This document shows, one piece after another, positions 7,553 to 16,863 of a stretch of DNA of 64,000 nucleotides; position 1 is the first letter of the stretch; each line of letters opens with the position of its first letter. The position numbers and the translations under genes are program-made. Under the pieces are notes generated by a model. It ran no database searches. It was not told the DNA's origin and was given only the letters and a program-made list of their open reading frames with translations. Origin of the DNA: Actinomycetota bacterium (GTDB lineage Bacteria; Actinomycetota; Acidimicrobiia; Acidimicrobiales; RAAP-2); contig JAJPJV010000030.1 of NCBI GenBank assembly GCA_021324045.1, positions 35,049-99,048 on the forward strand, read 5' to 3'.

Positions 7553-9100
7553 GTGACGAGCGCGGACACGAGCGTCGCCCCGCCGGTGACCGGGTCCACA
7601 GGTGCACGCGGCCGCACCGGTCTCGCGCTCGCAGTCGTGATGACCGGGGTCCTGATCACCGCGGTCGACACGACCATCGTGGTGCTCGCGTTGCCCGAGA
7701 TCGAGCGTGGCCTGCACGTCGCCCTCGCGTCGGTCGTCTGGATCATCATCGGCTACCTGTTGGTCGTCACCATCCTCGCCTCCCAGGTCGGGCGGCTCGG
7801 CGACATGTTCGGCAGGGTCCGCATGTACGAGCTCGGGTTCGTCGTGTTCATCGTGGGCTCGGCGATGTGTGCACTCTCCTGGAACGAGGGATCGATCATC
7901 GCCTTCCGCGTGCTCCAAGGGATCGGCGGGGCGCTCGTCAGCGCGAACTCAGGCGCGGTCATCGCCGACCTGTTCCCGCCCGAGCGCCGCGGCCGCGCCT
8001 ACGGGTTCAACAGCATCGGCTGGAGCATGGGGGCCGTCCTGGGGATCGTCCTCGGCGGCCTGATCGTCACCTACATCTCCTGGCGATGGATCTTTTGGAT
8101 CAACGTGCCGATCGGCATCGTGGCCGTCCTGCTCGCCCTGCGCGTGCTGCACGACCCCGGCGAGCGCCAGCGCCACCGGATCGACCTCGCCGGCATGGTC
8201 GCCGCAGGGCTCGGGCTCTTCGGGGTACTCTGGGCGGTCACCAACCTTGCCACGCGCCAGTTCGACGGCTCGATCCTGGGGTTCCTGATTGGCGGGGTCG
8301 CGTGCCTGGTCGCCTTCGTCCTCATCGAGCGTGCCCAGGCAGAGCCGATGGTGCACCTTTCGCTCTTCAAGGTCCCGACGATGTCGCCGTCGCTCGTCGC
8401 CGCCCTGCTCCAGGGCCTCGCCAACTACGCGGTGCTGTTCCTCGTGATCATGTACCTCCAGGGACCCCGTCACCTCTCGCCACTCCACGCCTCGTTGCTG
8501 CTCGTGCCGGGATATGTGATCGGTGGGGCGATCGGCCCACTCTCTGGGCGCCTCGCCGACCGGCTGGGACCGGTCATCCCGGCCACCGTCGGCCTCACGG
8601 TTCAGGTCGTGGCCCTCTTCCTCTACGCGCACCTCGGCATGACGACGGGGCTCTGGCTCGTCGTCGTTGCGAGCGTCGTGAACGGGATCGGGAGCAGCAG
8701 CTTCTTTCCGGCGAACAACTCCGCCGTCATGAAGGCCTCGCCAAGGCAGGTGTTCGGCATCTCCTCTGGGATGCTGCGCACCTTCCAGAACACCGGCATG
8801 GTGTTCTCCTTCTCCATGGCCATCCTGATCGCGTCGCGCTCGATCCCGCGCTCGGTGGCATTCGCCATCTTCGTGGGCACCGCGACGCTCCACGGCCACG
8901 TCGCCGCCGTCTTCGCGAGCGGACTGCATTCGGCCTTCTACGCGTCCACGGGATTCTTGGTGCTCGCCGCCCTCCTGTCGGCGTCGCGCGGCCGCCACGG
9001 CCGGCGCCTACGCGCCGCGAGCGCTCCGACAACCCGTGCGACCCCTGCCGTCTCGAGCGCTGCGCCCTCGGACCCGCTCGCACGCGGCCAGACCGGCTGA
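7553..9100 (+). CDS. MFS transporter, DHA2 (14-TM drug:H+ antiporter) family
   Basis: Inner-membrane proton-driven exporter, probably for drugs or other amphiphiles. The 515-residue product has about 14 membrane helices, the motif VDTTIVVLALPEI in helix 1, the cytoplasmic loop GRLGDMFGRVRMY between helices 2 and 3 (MFS motif A), and the motif C-like segment in helix 5 (GWSMGAVLGIVLGG). I chose the GTG with GGGGGG about 8 nt upstream; the frame runs 78 codons further upstream but without membrane or family character. The C-terminal tail is Arg/Ala-rich. No linked regulator was found. Confidence 0.9.
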   Translation: MTSADTSVAPPVTGSTGARGRTGLALAVVMTGVLITAVDTTIVVLALPEIERGLHVALASVVWIIIGYLLVVTILASQVGRLGDMFGRVRMYELGFVVFIVGSAMCALSWNEGSIIAFRVLQGIGGALVSANSGAVIADLFPPERRGRAYGFNSIGWSMGAVLGIVLGGLIVTYISWRWIFWINVPIGIVAVLLALRVLHDPGERQRHRIDLAGMVAAGLGLFGVLWAVTNLATRQFDGSILGFLIGGVACLVAFVLIERAQAEPMVHLSLFKVPTMSPSLVAALLQGLANYAVLFLVIMYLQGPRHLSPLHASLLLVPGYVIGGAIGPLSGRLADRLGPVIPATVGLTVQVVALFLYAHLGMTTGLWLVVVASVVNGIGSSSFFPANNSAVMKASPRQVFGISSGMLRTFQNTGMVFSFSMAILIASRSIPRSVAFAIFVGTATLHGHVAAVFASGLHSAFYASTGFLVLAALLSASRGRHGRRLRAASAPTTRATPAVSSAAPSDPLARGQTG

Positions 9101-9108
9101 CGGCCGCT

Positions 9109-9138
9109 CGGGGTGATCCGCAGCGATCGCTGACCCCG
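9109..9138. terminator. stem-loop after the MFS gene
   Basis: CGGGGT (9109-9114) pairs with ACCCCG (9133-9138), and the loop contains the palindrome AGCGATCGCT. It begins 9 bp after the MFS stop codon. There is no T tract, so this is only a possible intrinsic terminator. Confidence 0.35.
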
Positions 9139-9178
9139 GACGCGAGGCGGCCGCGGCGCCCCCCCGGGAGCCGCAGCC

Positions 9179-12100
9179 TCACCGTTTGCCCCGTCGAGCG
9201 ACTCCGCGCGACCACCATTCGCTGTTGCGCACCGTGTGACGACGCTCAAACGGCCGACGGCTTTTCGGGGGCAACCCCGGAGCCGATGGCTTCAGCTTCC
9301 CTTCGCGGGTCGAGCACGCGCAGGTGCCGGAAGAGCCGACGATTGGCTGAGCTCGGGGACCGTCGACGAACTCCAGATCACACGCGCAGGCCGCTAGGCG
9401 CCCGGACACCTCAGCCGACGTCAGCTTGCAACGCGGCGAGGACGTCAGCCGAGAGGGCTGCAGGGCCACCGAAGACATAGCCCTGGGTGCCACAATGGCA
9501 AGGCTGTTGAGGTAGCTGACGATCGGCGGAGCGAACGGCGGACTCTCGACCAACAGCATGGGGCCCAAGCGCCCACCGGTTGCCATGAACACCCCGCCAG
9601 CCAAGGCGTCTTGGAAGTCAAATGCCGTCGCCGCACCGAAGATCGTCGCGTTCGGGAAGAAGAAACGGGCGACCGCGGCTGCGGTGCCGTAGAGGTCGGC
9701 ACCGGCGATGTTCGTCGCACTGGGGTCGGCCCCACCGGCGGCCAGCGGGCCACCGATGCTGTAGCGAAAGTCCCCGGGGTGCGCGGCGAGGTACGCGGCA
9801 GTCTCGGGCGCCTGGGTCGCGCCGTCGGTCAGCAGGATCGCCGCGTGGTTGGCGATCGCAGCCGGAACCGCCGAGAGGGCGTCGTAGAAAGAGAGCCCCG
9901 TGGCCTCGAAGATCGTCGTGGGGTTGCCCAGTGCCTCGGCGATGTCGACGGCCGTCGCGTACTCGTCTGCCCCGGCCTCCCTGACCACCTGGTAGCCGAG
10001 GGACTCCAAGGTGGCGTCGATGTCGGGGCTGAGTGCCAGGTCCCCGCCCAAGACGTAGACCGTGCCCCCAGGGGGAAGCACGCGAACGATCTCGGCCTGG
10101 GTGCGCGAGTCCAGCGTTGCGCTCTCGGGCGCGCCCTCGGTGAGCAGCAACGGCCCGCCGCAGGCGGCAGCGAGCGGCCCGCCGGCAAGGGCATCGGAGA
10201 AGAAGTCGTCACGGGCGAGGACGACGCAGCTCGCCGAGCCAGGGGTCGGGAACTCCTGCTTGGAGACGGCGATCGAGGTCCCAATGCCGTCGGAGCCGAA
10301 GAGCTGGATCGGGTAGGGAGTCGTGCTCAGCGTCGTGAACCCCAAGATGGCTCCGGTGCCGTTGGTGCACTCGAGCGCGAAGAAATACGTCGTGCCCGGC
10401 GTGAGCCCGGTCACGGTGAACGGTTCGGACACCGGGCTCGACGATGCCGGCGTCGTGAAGGACGGCGTTGCACTGGCACCGGCCAGGTCGCTCGCCGTGC
10501 CGTACGCGTAGTGGCACGTCTGGGCGGCACCACCAGGGTTGACCGCGCCGTTGAGCGTGGCGTCCGAACTCGTCAGGGCGGTCGCTGGCTCGGTGACGAC
10601 CGCGCCAGACGCGACGACCGTCAAGGTGAAGGCCTGGACGGCGTCGGGGCTCACGCCGTTGGTGGCGAGCACGGTGATGGGGTAGCTGCCTGCGGTGCCC
10701 GAGGCGGGGGTTCCGGAGAGCAACCCCGTCGAGGAGAAGCTCACCCCTTGGGGCAACGCTCCGGCCTCTTGGAAGCTCGGGGCTGGGTAACCATTGGCAG
10801 TCACCTGGAATGATCCGCTGACCCCCACGGTGAAGGTGGTTGCGCTCGGCGAGGTGATGACCGGCGGGGTCACACCTGGTTCCTCCACTGCCCCGATGGA
10901 GCAGGCAGTGCCGTTCGGTGGCTGCGGCCGCGCCACGCCGCGCTGGTCGATGCCTGGGCACAACAGCGTGCCGTCGGCGCTGGCATCGAGGGGAATGCGA
11001 GCAATCGCCGGGCTCCCGGGCGCCGGTGCCATCGTCAAGGTCGCCCCGCCATTCTGCGCCAGCGGGCCGAGGTCCGGATTGACCCCGGCGAGATCGGTGG
11101 ACGCCGTGAAACCACAGGCCGTGCCATTGGGATCGTCGGTGAGGTTGTAGCCCGCGCTCGTCGACGGACCCGAACAGTTCGCTGCGCTGTTGGCAGCCGA
11201 ATTCCCCGCGATGATCGTGGCAGCCACGGTGGCGGGACCGTTTTGCGAGATCCCCCCGCCAACATTGGCACTGTTGCCAGCAATCGTCGAAGCGATGATG
11301 ACGAGGGGGCTGCCGCTGCTGATGCCACCACCGAAACTCCCACCAGTCGCGGTGTTGTCGGCGATGGTGCTGTCGGTGACGGTGATCGTCCCTGGAGACA
11401 GGTTCTCGATCCCGCCACCACCAGTACCACCAACGTTGCCCGACACGGTGCTCTCGGCAAGCGTGACCGTCCCCCCGTCGTTGTCGATGCCCCCGCCGGG
11501 ACCACCGTCCGCGGTGTTGTCGGCGATGGTGCTGTCGGTGACCGTGAGGGCTGCGTTGGTCTGGGGTCCGGCGTCGTAGCCACTGCTGTTGACGATCCCT
11601 CCGCCCCCGGCAAAGAGACCAGTATTGCCAGAGATCGTGGTGCCGGTCACCGTCAGGGTGCCGCTGGTGAAGATCCCCCCGCCAAGGCCGGCACTGTTGC
11701 CCGAGATGGTGCTGCGGGTCACGCTCGCCGTCGTGCCGTTGTAGATCCCTCCCCCGGCGGCGAGACCAGTGTTGCCAGAGACCGTGGTGCCGGTCACCGT
11801 CAAGGTGCCGACGTTGTAGATCGTGCCGTACGCCTGGCTCCCCGCCCCCTGGTTGTCTACGACCGCGCACGCCTCGACCGTCAGCGTGCCGCTATTGGCA
11901 ATCCCTGCTCCATCGGCGGCCTTGCCATTCTCGATCGTCAGCCCATCGAGGGTCACCGTGTCGCCCGAGCCGATCGAGAAGACCGAGCCGCTCGCCGTGC
12001 CATCGACGATCGCTGCCGTCTCGCCTGGCCACTGGGTGATGACGAGCGAGCCGAAGTTCTGCGGGAGGATGACGTTATCGTCGACCGTGCCTGCTACCTC

Positions 12101-12406
12101 AATGGAGTCTCCCGAGGCAGCCTGCGCGACGGCATGAGAGATCGTCGCGCACGGTGCCGTTGCCGAAGTGCAGTCGTTCGTGGCGTCGCTCCCACCCTGG
12201 GCGACATAGAGCGTCGTGGTCGCCGTTCCACCGGGGGACGCGATCGTCGTCGTCGCCAGCATTGCCGCGCAGACGGCGAGCACGGCGACGACAGGGCGCC
12301 ACCGCCTCACCCGTCCGACCACCTCTGCGTGGACCTCCTCGTCGTCGACCCGACATCCCGCGCCACGGGCAGCACGGCTGCCGATCCGGGTCAACTTTCG
12401 GCGCAA
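9179..12406 (-). CDS. large secreted surface protein with beta-helix, Ig-like and cell-wall-binding (CW_binding_2) domains; last repeat frameshifted
   Basis: Probable exported cell-surface protein of 1075 codons. Order: basic N-terminus and signal peptide (about residues 34-57, AVLAVCAAMLATTTIAS), a right-handed beta-helix of pmp-type repeats (about 65-450, repeated SGN..G.GGGI and DSTIADNTA), a putative Ig domain (about 512-595), a fibronectin-like segment (about 604-690), and CW_binding_2 repeats (about 700 to 970). The third CW repeat breaks: the frame leaves homology near 9490-9500, while another frame continues as GYVFGGPAALSADVLAALQ and stops at 9411. The present ORF therefore ends in about 100 non-homologous residues down to 9179. 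The ancestral gene was probably 9411-12406. Substrate or adhesion role unknown. Confidence 0.8.
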   Translation of the reverse strand: MRRKLTRIGSRAARGAGCRVDDEEVHAEVVGRVRRWRPVVAVLAVCAAMLATTTIASPGGTATTTLYVAQGGSDATNDCTSATAPCATISHAVAQAASGDSIEVAGTVDDNVILPQNFGSLVITQWPGETAAIVDGTASGSVFSIGSGDTVTLDGLTIENGKAADGAGIANSGTLTVEACAVVDNQGAGSQAYGTIYNVGTLTVTGTTVSGNTGLAAGGGIYNGTTASVTRSTISGNSAGLGGGIFTSGTLTVTGTTISGNTGLFAGGGGIVNSSGYDAGPQTNAALTVTDSTIADNTADGGPGGGIDNDGGTVTLAESTVSGNVGGTGGGGIENLSPGTITVTDSTIADNTATGGSFGGGISSGSPLVIIASTIAGNSANVGGGISQNGPATVAATIIAGNSAANSAANCSGPSTSAGYNLTDDPNGTACGFTASTDLAGVNPDLGPLAQNGGATLTMAPAPGSPAIARIPLDASADGTLLCPGIDQRGVARPQPPNGTACSIGAVEEPGVTPPVITSPSATTFTVGVSGSFQVTANGYPAPSFQEAGALPQGVSFSSTGLLSGTPASGTAGSYPITVLATNGVSPDAVQAFTLTVVASGAVVTEPATALTSSDATLNGAVNPGGAAQTCHYAYGTASDLAGASATPSFTTPASSSPVSEPFTVTGLTPGTTYFFALECTNGTGAILGFTTLSTTPYPIQLFGSDGIGTSIAVSKQEFPTPGSASCVVLARDDFFSDALAGGPLAAACGGPLLLTEGAPESATLDSRTQAEIVRVLPPGGTVYVLGGDLALSPDIDATLESLGYQVVREAGADEYATAVDIAEALGNPTTIFEATGLSFYDALSAVPAAIANHAAILLTDGATQAPETAAYLAAHPGDFRYSIGGPLAAGGADPSATNIAGADLYGTAAAVARFFFPNATIFGAATAFDFQDALAGGVFMATGGRLGPMLLVESPPFAPPIVSYLNSLAIVAPRAMSSVALQPSRLTSSPRCKLTSAEVSGRLAACACDLEFVDGPRAQPIVGSSGTCACSTREGKLKPSAPGLPPKSRRPFERRHTVRNSEWWSRGVARRGKR

Positions 12407-12787
12407 TCACCCGGCCGGTCTCCGGGCGCCACGCTTCGGGTGCCGCTCGTCGCTGACAGGACCGCTGCCGAGCACTGGCCCTCCGGAAGCGCCCCAGCGG
12501 CCCAGGGTCGGCCTCGACAGGTCGCCCCCACGATGCCATGGATCTCTTCGAGAGCGCCTGGCGTGTTCGCCAACAGGTCTCCGAAGACCACACCCCGGGT
12601 CCATTGGGTACGGTGACGAGGGAGTTCGCAACCGGAAAAGCGCTCGACGGATTGACCGTGGAATCGATCAGTACGGCCGAACGAGGCGGCTCCGACATCA
12701 GGGAGAAGAGACACGCCGTACGAGGGGACGGGGAAGTCGAGCCCCTCGCGATGGGCGCACCCGAGCGCGGTCTGCGTCAACAGCTAC
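12407..12787. other. upstream region of the surface-protein gene, no gene recognised
   Basis: About 380 bp between the surface-protein start and a pseudogene fragment. Frames on both strands look non-native, and I see no RNA gene. It may include the promoter of the surface-protein gene and decayed sequence of the neighbouring duplicate. Confidence 0.35.
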
Positions 12788-12915
12788 CAACGGATTTCCG
12801 ATGGCAAAGCACACGTCTGCGAGGTACGCGACGGGCTCGGGGCGCCTGGGTCGCGCCGTCGGGCAGCAGGATCGCCCCATGGTTGGCGATCGCAGCAGGC
12901 GAGCGGCGCGATGGC
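12788..12915 (-). pseudogene. degenerate fragment of a second CW_binding_2 surface-protein gene
   Basis: This segment closely matches 9757-9870 of the neighbouring large gene at nucleotide level (shared GCGCCTGGGTCGCGCCGTCG and TTGGCGATCGCAGC). Translation gives AAIANHGAILLPDGATQAP, against AAIANHAAILLTDGATQAP in the intact copy. A different frame then continues as VAYLADVCFAIGNPLVA, so it is frameshifted. No start, signal peptide or further repeats remain. It is best read as the leftover of a tandem duplication. Confidence 0.75.
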
Positions 12916-12994
12916 CGAACAAACGGCCCGATGATGGCCCCTTAGCCGGCGGATCGTCAACTGCGATGGCAAACCGAGGGAGCCCGGTCGCGAA

Positions 12995-13513
12995 TCAGCC
13001 GAACAACCCGCCGCTCGGTGGTTGCGTGGTGGTCGTGGTCGCCACCGTCTTGCCCGTCAGTCGCTCGGCTCGAGCAAGGGCGACGCGCATTGCCTCGCGC
13101 GCTTGGCGGCGTTCTACGGTGGCGCGCCGGAACGACGCGTCGGTGAGCGACCCGGCGTTGTCGCAGTCGGCGCCCGCGTCGTAGGCGAGCGTGTAGGCCC
13201 TGGAGAGCTCCTTGGTCAGCGTCGGATCGGGGGTGGGGAGGTCGCCGTTGGCGGCCGTTGCATCCTGCTCGAGCACGATGCAGTCGGTTTGGACCACCGA
13301 CAGGCCCTTCCCCTGCCCGAGGACGGTTCCGATGCGCGCGATGTCCGCCTCGAGGGTGCCGATGCTCGAGCCGAGGTTGGCGCCGGCCACCCACGACGCG
13401 ACCTGCTGGCTCAGGGTCCCGCTCCGGCTCGTGCTGGTGAACGCGGCGAAGGCACCCACGGCGAAAGCCACGATGACGATGCTGGCCGCGACGAGCTTGA
13501 GCCGGGCCGTCAC
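12995..13513 (-). CDS. membrane-anchored protein of unknown function
   Basis: A 172-residue product with one N-terminal membrane segment (LVAASIVIVAFAVGAFAAF) followed by an extracytoplasmic, largely helical domain with two cysteines (in TDCIVLEQD and GADCDNAG) and a Thr-rich tail ending PSGGLFG. No family recognised. The GTG used has GGAG about 10 nt upstream; a GTG three codons earlier is possible. It lies 94 bp downstream of tyrS on the same strand. Confidence 0.6.
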   Translation of the reverse strand: MTARLKLVAASIVIVAFAVGAFAAFTSTSRSGTLSQQVASWVAGANLGSSIGTLEADIARIGTVLGQGKGLSVVQTDCIVLEQDATAANGDLPTPDPTLTKELSRAYTLAYDAGADCDNAGSLTDASFRRATVERRQAREAMRVALARAERLTGKTVATTTTTQPPSGGLFG

Positions 13514-13607
13514 CGGTCGCACGCTCCGCTGGCGTTGCCAGTCCCTTCCATGCGACCGGCGGCGACCGCCTGCACCCAGTTCGTCGCGCGTGATGCGCCT
13601 GCCCGCT

Positions 13608-14897
13608 TCACTCGAAGCACAGCACGTGGTAGTCGCGGCGTCCCCTGCGCAACACGAGGAACCGACCGTGCAACAGGTCATCGCTGCGCACTGCGAACCG
13701 CAGCTCGCGCACCGGCTTGCCGTTGAGGGAGATCCCTCCTTGCTCGACCAAACGCACGGCCTCAGCACGCGAGCGCGTCACCCCCGCCATCACCAGCAGG
13801 TCGGTCACGCTCGCCCCCTTGCCGCCCAGCAACGTCCGCGGGACCGTGCTCGATGGCACCTCGGCGACGACGCGACGCAGGGTCTCCTCGTCGAGGGCGG
13901 CGATGTCACCGTCGCCAAAGAGGGCAGCCGCGGCAGCCTCGCAACGACGGGTCTCGCGCTCTCCGTGCACGAGGGTACAGACCGCTCGAGCGAGTGCGCG
14001 CTGCGCGACCCGCTTGCCCGGTGCCGTGGCGACCTCGTGGTCGAGCTCCTCGATCGCCGGCGGCGGGAGGAACGTGAAGTACCGCAGGTAAGCGCCAACC
14101 GAGGCATCCTCGGTGTTGAGGAAGAACTGGTACAGCTGGTAGGGGCTGGTGCGCGCAGGATCGAGCCACACCGTGCCGGCCTCGGTCTTGCCGAACTTGG
14201 TCCCGTCGGGCTTGGTGACGAGCGGTGTCGTCAAGCCGAAGACCTCGTCCCCGCAGACCTTGCGCACGAGCTCGACGCCCATGGTGATGTTGCCCCACTG
14301 GTCGCTGCCTCCGATCTGGAGCTCGCAGCCGTAGTCGACGTGCAAGCGCAGGAAGTCGTAGGCCTGCAGGAGCATGTAGCTGAACTCCGTGTAGGAGATC
14401 CCCTGCTCTGGGCGCTCGATCCGGCTCCGGACCGCCTCCTTGGCGATCATCTGGTTGACGGTGAACTGCGAACCGACCTCGCGAAGGAACTCGATCAGGC
14501 GGGCCTCTTTCAACCAGGCAGCGTTGTCGAGGAGGAGGGCCGCATGGGCGCCGGGTGAGAAGTCCAGGAGCCCCCGCAGCTGAGGCTCGATCCCGGTGAG
14601 GTTCGCCGCGAGCTGCTCCTCGCTGAGCATCGGGCGCTCGGTGGTCTTGCCACCAGGATCGCCGACCATGCCGGTGCCGCCCCCGGCGACCACGATCGGT
14701 CGATGGCCGGCGAGCTGGAACCGCCGCAGGGTGCACAGCTGCATCAGGTGGTGGACGCCCAAGCTCGGCGCGGAGGGGTCGAACCCCGCGTAGACGGTCA
14801 TCGCGCCCGCGTCGAGGCGCTTGAAGACCGCCTCGTCAGTGACCTGGTGCACGAGGCCCCGGAACGCGAGGTCCTCGGAGAGGGAAACCACCGTCAA
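13608..14897 (-). CDS. tyrS: tyrosyl-tRNA synthetase
   Basis: Charges tRNA-Tyr in the cytoplasm. The 429-residue class I synthetase has the HIGH-like motif PSLGVHHLMQL (about residues 43-53), the tyrosine-binding Y-x3-Q-x2-D block (YMLLQAYDFL), the KMSKS-like loop KFGKTEAG (about 229-236), and a C-terminal S4 RNA-binding domain (about 355-425). Its ATG overlaps the menD stop (ATGA), so tyrS is probably read from a menD transcript, an unusual pairing. Confidence 0.96.
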   Translation of the reverse strand: MTVVSLSEDLAFRGLVHQVTDEAVFKRLDAGAMTVYAGFDPSAPSLGVHHLMQLCTLRRFQLAGHRPIVVAGGGTGMVGDPGGKTTERPMLSEEQLAANLTGIEPQLRGLLDFSPGAHAALLLDNAAWLKEARLIEFLREVGSQFTVNQMIAKEAVRSRIERPEQGISYTEFSYMLLQAYDFLRLHVDYGCELQIGGSDQWGNITMGVELVRKVCGDEVFGLTTPLVTKPDGTKFGKTEAGTVWLDPARTSPYQLYQFFLNTEDASVGAYLRYFTFLPPPAIEELDHEVATAPGKRVAQRALARAVCTLVHGERETRRCEAAAAALFGDGDIAALDEETLRRVVAEVPSSTVPRTLLGGKGASVTDLLVMAGVTRSRAEAVRLVEQGGISLNGKPVRELRFAVRSDDLLHGRFLVLRRGRRDYHVLCFE

Positions 14898-16804
14898 AGC
14901 CTGCCATCTCCTTCGAGCGCGGCGGTCACCGCCTCGGCGACGGCCGCGGAGAGCTCCTCGTGGAGGACGAGGTTCTCGGAGCGACTCGGGACCGCGACCC
15001 GTACGACAGCGAGCGGCTCCGTCCCCACCAGCGTGGCGAGCGCCGCGTCAAGCTCGTGGGCGCTGCGGACCTCGACCGCGGGGATGCCGAAGCCTCGGGC
15101 AACCGCGACCACCGAGACGGCAGGGGGGGTGGCGAAGAACGTCTCGAAGACGGTCCGGTCCAGCACGCGCGCCTGGGGAAGGAACTCGAAGATGCCACCC
15201 CCGCCGTTGTCGAGCACGACGATCGTGCAGCTCGTGCTCGCCGGTCGTGTCGACGCCAGGGTCACCAGCGAGGACGCGTCGTGGAAGAACGCGAGGTCAC
15301 CGACGAGCGCCACGACCGGGCCGACGCCGGCGGCCGCCATCCCCTGCGCGGTCGCAACGACGCCGTCGATCCCGTTCGCACCGCGGTTGGAGAAGACCCG
15401 CGGCGGGTGCGGAAGCGGCGGCGCGAACCACTCGAGATCCCGCACCGGCATCGAGGCCGACACCAGGAGCGCTGCGCCGGGAGGAAGCATTCCAAGGATC
15501 CGCGCCGCGACCCCAGGTTCGCTCAGCCGGCTCTGGTGCCGGGCCGGAGGGACCAACGGACTGCGGCGTTCAGCCTCCAGGCGCTGCGGACGGCCGCCGG
15601 CATCCACGAGCACCGCCTCGACGACCTGGCGCGCCGCTTCTTCGGCTGCGATCCAGCGCGCCCGCCACGACCGGCTCGGCTCCGCCTTCCCTGCCTCCCC
15701 TGGCCCGCCGGCGGGCGCGGGGCCCGGGGGGTCCGCTGCGAGAACTCGCAGTGCCGCGCGGAGCCACGACTCGGGATCGGCGTGAAACCGCGCGGAGGCC
15801 ACCCGGTCGGGGTCGAGCCACCGTCCCCACCGATCGACGAGGACGACCGCTGCGCCTCGGCCGGCCGACTCGGCGACGAAGCCCGCCACGACCTTGGAGA
15901 TCCACGGCTCGCCGAGCGAGACGATCACCTCGGGCTCCAGTGCCGCTTTGACTGCCGGGGCCCGCAGCACCACGTCAGCAGTCGAGACCACGCCCTCGCG
16001 CGACACCCGGCAGCCAGAGCGCGGGTCCGCGAGCACCGGCCAGCCGAGCGCGTCGGCGAAGTCGAACACCGCGTCGGCTGGCCCGCAATGCGCGCCAGCG
16101 ATGACGACCCCGTCACGCCCTCGCCACGTCGAGACCAACTCCTCGAGCGCGGCCGGGGCGTCCCCCTCGACGAGGCGCGCGAAGCGGTGCCACGGACGGT
16201 GGTCTGGACGGGCCGGCGGCAGGTCGCCGGCGCCTCCGACAAGGGGCTCGACGAAGGAGAGGTTCAAATGGACCGGGGATGGCCCCCCCGGACCGTCGCT
16301 CGCCTCGGCATAGGCGCGGGCGGCGAGCGAACGCCACCAACCCCGCCCCGAGTCCTCCGGGACCCCGGGGGTCATCGACCACGAGACGAAGCATCCGAAG
16401 AGCCCGGTCTGCTCGATCGACTGCGGCGCGCCGACCCCGTGGAGGGCCGGTGGCCGATCGGCGGTGCAGAGGATCAGCGGCAACCGTGACGACGCGGCCT
16501 CGACCACCCCCGGGAGGAGCTCGGCTGCCGCGGTGCCGCTCGTCGTGCAGACGACCACTGGTCGGCCGGTGATCGCAGCGAGGCCGAGGGCATAGAAGCA
16601 GGCACCCCGCTCGTCGAGGCGCACGTGGAGGGCGAGCTCGCTGCGCTGGGCGAGCGCAAGCACGAGCGGCGTCGAGCGAGAGCCCGGGCAGACGACGGCA
16701 TGCTCGAGACCGCAGCGGACCCACTCGTCCACCAAGGTGGCGGCAAAGGTCGCCTGGGCGTTCGGTGGGGTCGGCAGGCCCTGGGGCCTCGAAGCGGCGT
16801 TCAT
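14894..16804 (-). CDS. menD: 2-succinyl-5-enolpyruvyl-6-hydroxy-3-cyclohexene-1-carboxylate synthase
   Basis: Thiamine-diphosphate enzyme that joins 2-oxoglutarate to isochorismate in menaquinone synthesis. The 636-residue protein shows CPGSRSTPLVLAL and DERGACFYALG near the N-terminus, TSGTAAAELLPGVVEA, the C-terminal NRGANGIDG block and the ThDP-binding segment GDLAFFHDASSL to NGGGGIFEFLP. Somewhat longer than the E. coli enzyme (556 aa), through insertions in the middle domain. It is divergent from menH with only 59 bp between the starts, so the two probably share a promoter region. Confidence 0.95.
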   Translation of the reverse strand: MNAASRPQGLPTPPNAQATFAATLVDEWVRCGLEHAVVCPGSRSTPLVLALAQRSELALHVRLDERGACFYALGLAAITGRPVVVCTTSGTAAAELLPGVVEAASSRLPLILCTADRPPALHGVGAPQSIEQTGLFGCFVSWSMTPGVPEDSGRGWWRSLAARAYAEASDGPGGPSPVHLNLSFVEPLVGGAGDLPPARPDHRPWHRFARLVEGDAPAALEELVSTWRGRDGVVIAGAHCGPADAVFDFADALGWPVLADPRSGCRVSREGVVSTADVVLRAPAVKAALEPEVIVSLGEPWISKVVAGFVAESAGRGAAVVLVDRWGRWLDPDRVASARFHADPESWLRAALRVLAADPPGPAPAGGPGEAGKAEPSRSWRARWIAAEEAARQVVEAVLVDAGGRPQRLEAERRSPLVPPARHQSRLSEPGVAARILGMLPPGAALLVSASMPVRDLEWFAPPLPHPPRVFSNRGANGIDGVVATAQGMAAAGVGPVVALVGDLAFFHDASSLVTLASTRPASTSCTIVVLDNGGGGIFEFLPQARVLDRTVFETFFATPPAVSVVAVARGFGIPAVEVRSAHELDAALATLVGTEPLAVVRVAVPSRSENLVLHEELSAAVAEAVTAALEGDGRL

Positions 16805-16863
16805 AGCCCCACCTCGCGAACCGGCGAGGGCGCACCGAGACGGCCGCGGCGCTCCGAGCCGTC

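Noticed and set aside
7267..9480. 737-codon plus-strand frame over the MFS gene
   Set aside because: Shadow frame rich in Arg, Pro and His; the overlapping frame encodes a clean 14-helix transporter.
11600..11830. Direct DNA repeats resembling a repeat array
   Set aside because: The 147-bp spacing is a multiple of three and encodes repeated beta-helix coils (SGNTGL.AGGGI), so these are protein repeats, not CRISPR or intergenic repeats.
11243..12616. 457-codon plus-strand frame opposite the surface protein
   Set aside because: Antisense to the beta-helix repeats; its apparent repetitiveness merely mirrors the coding repeats on the other strand.
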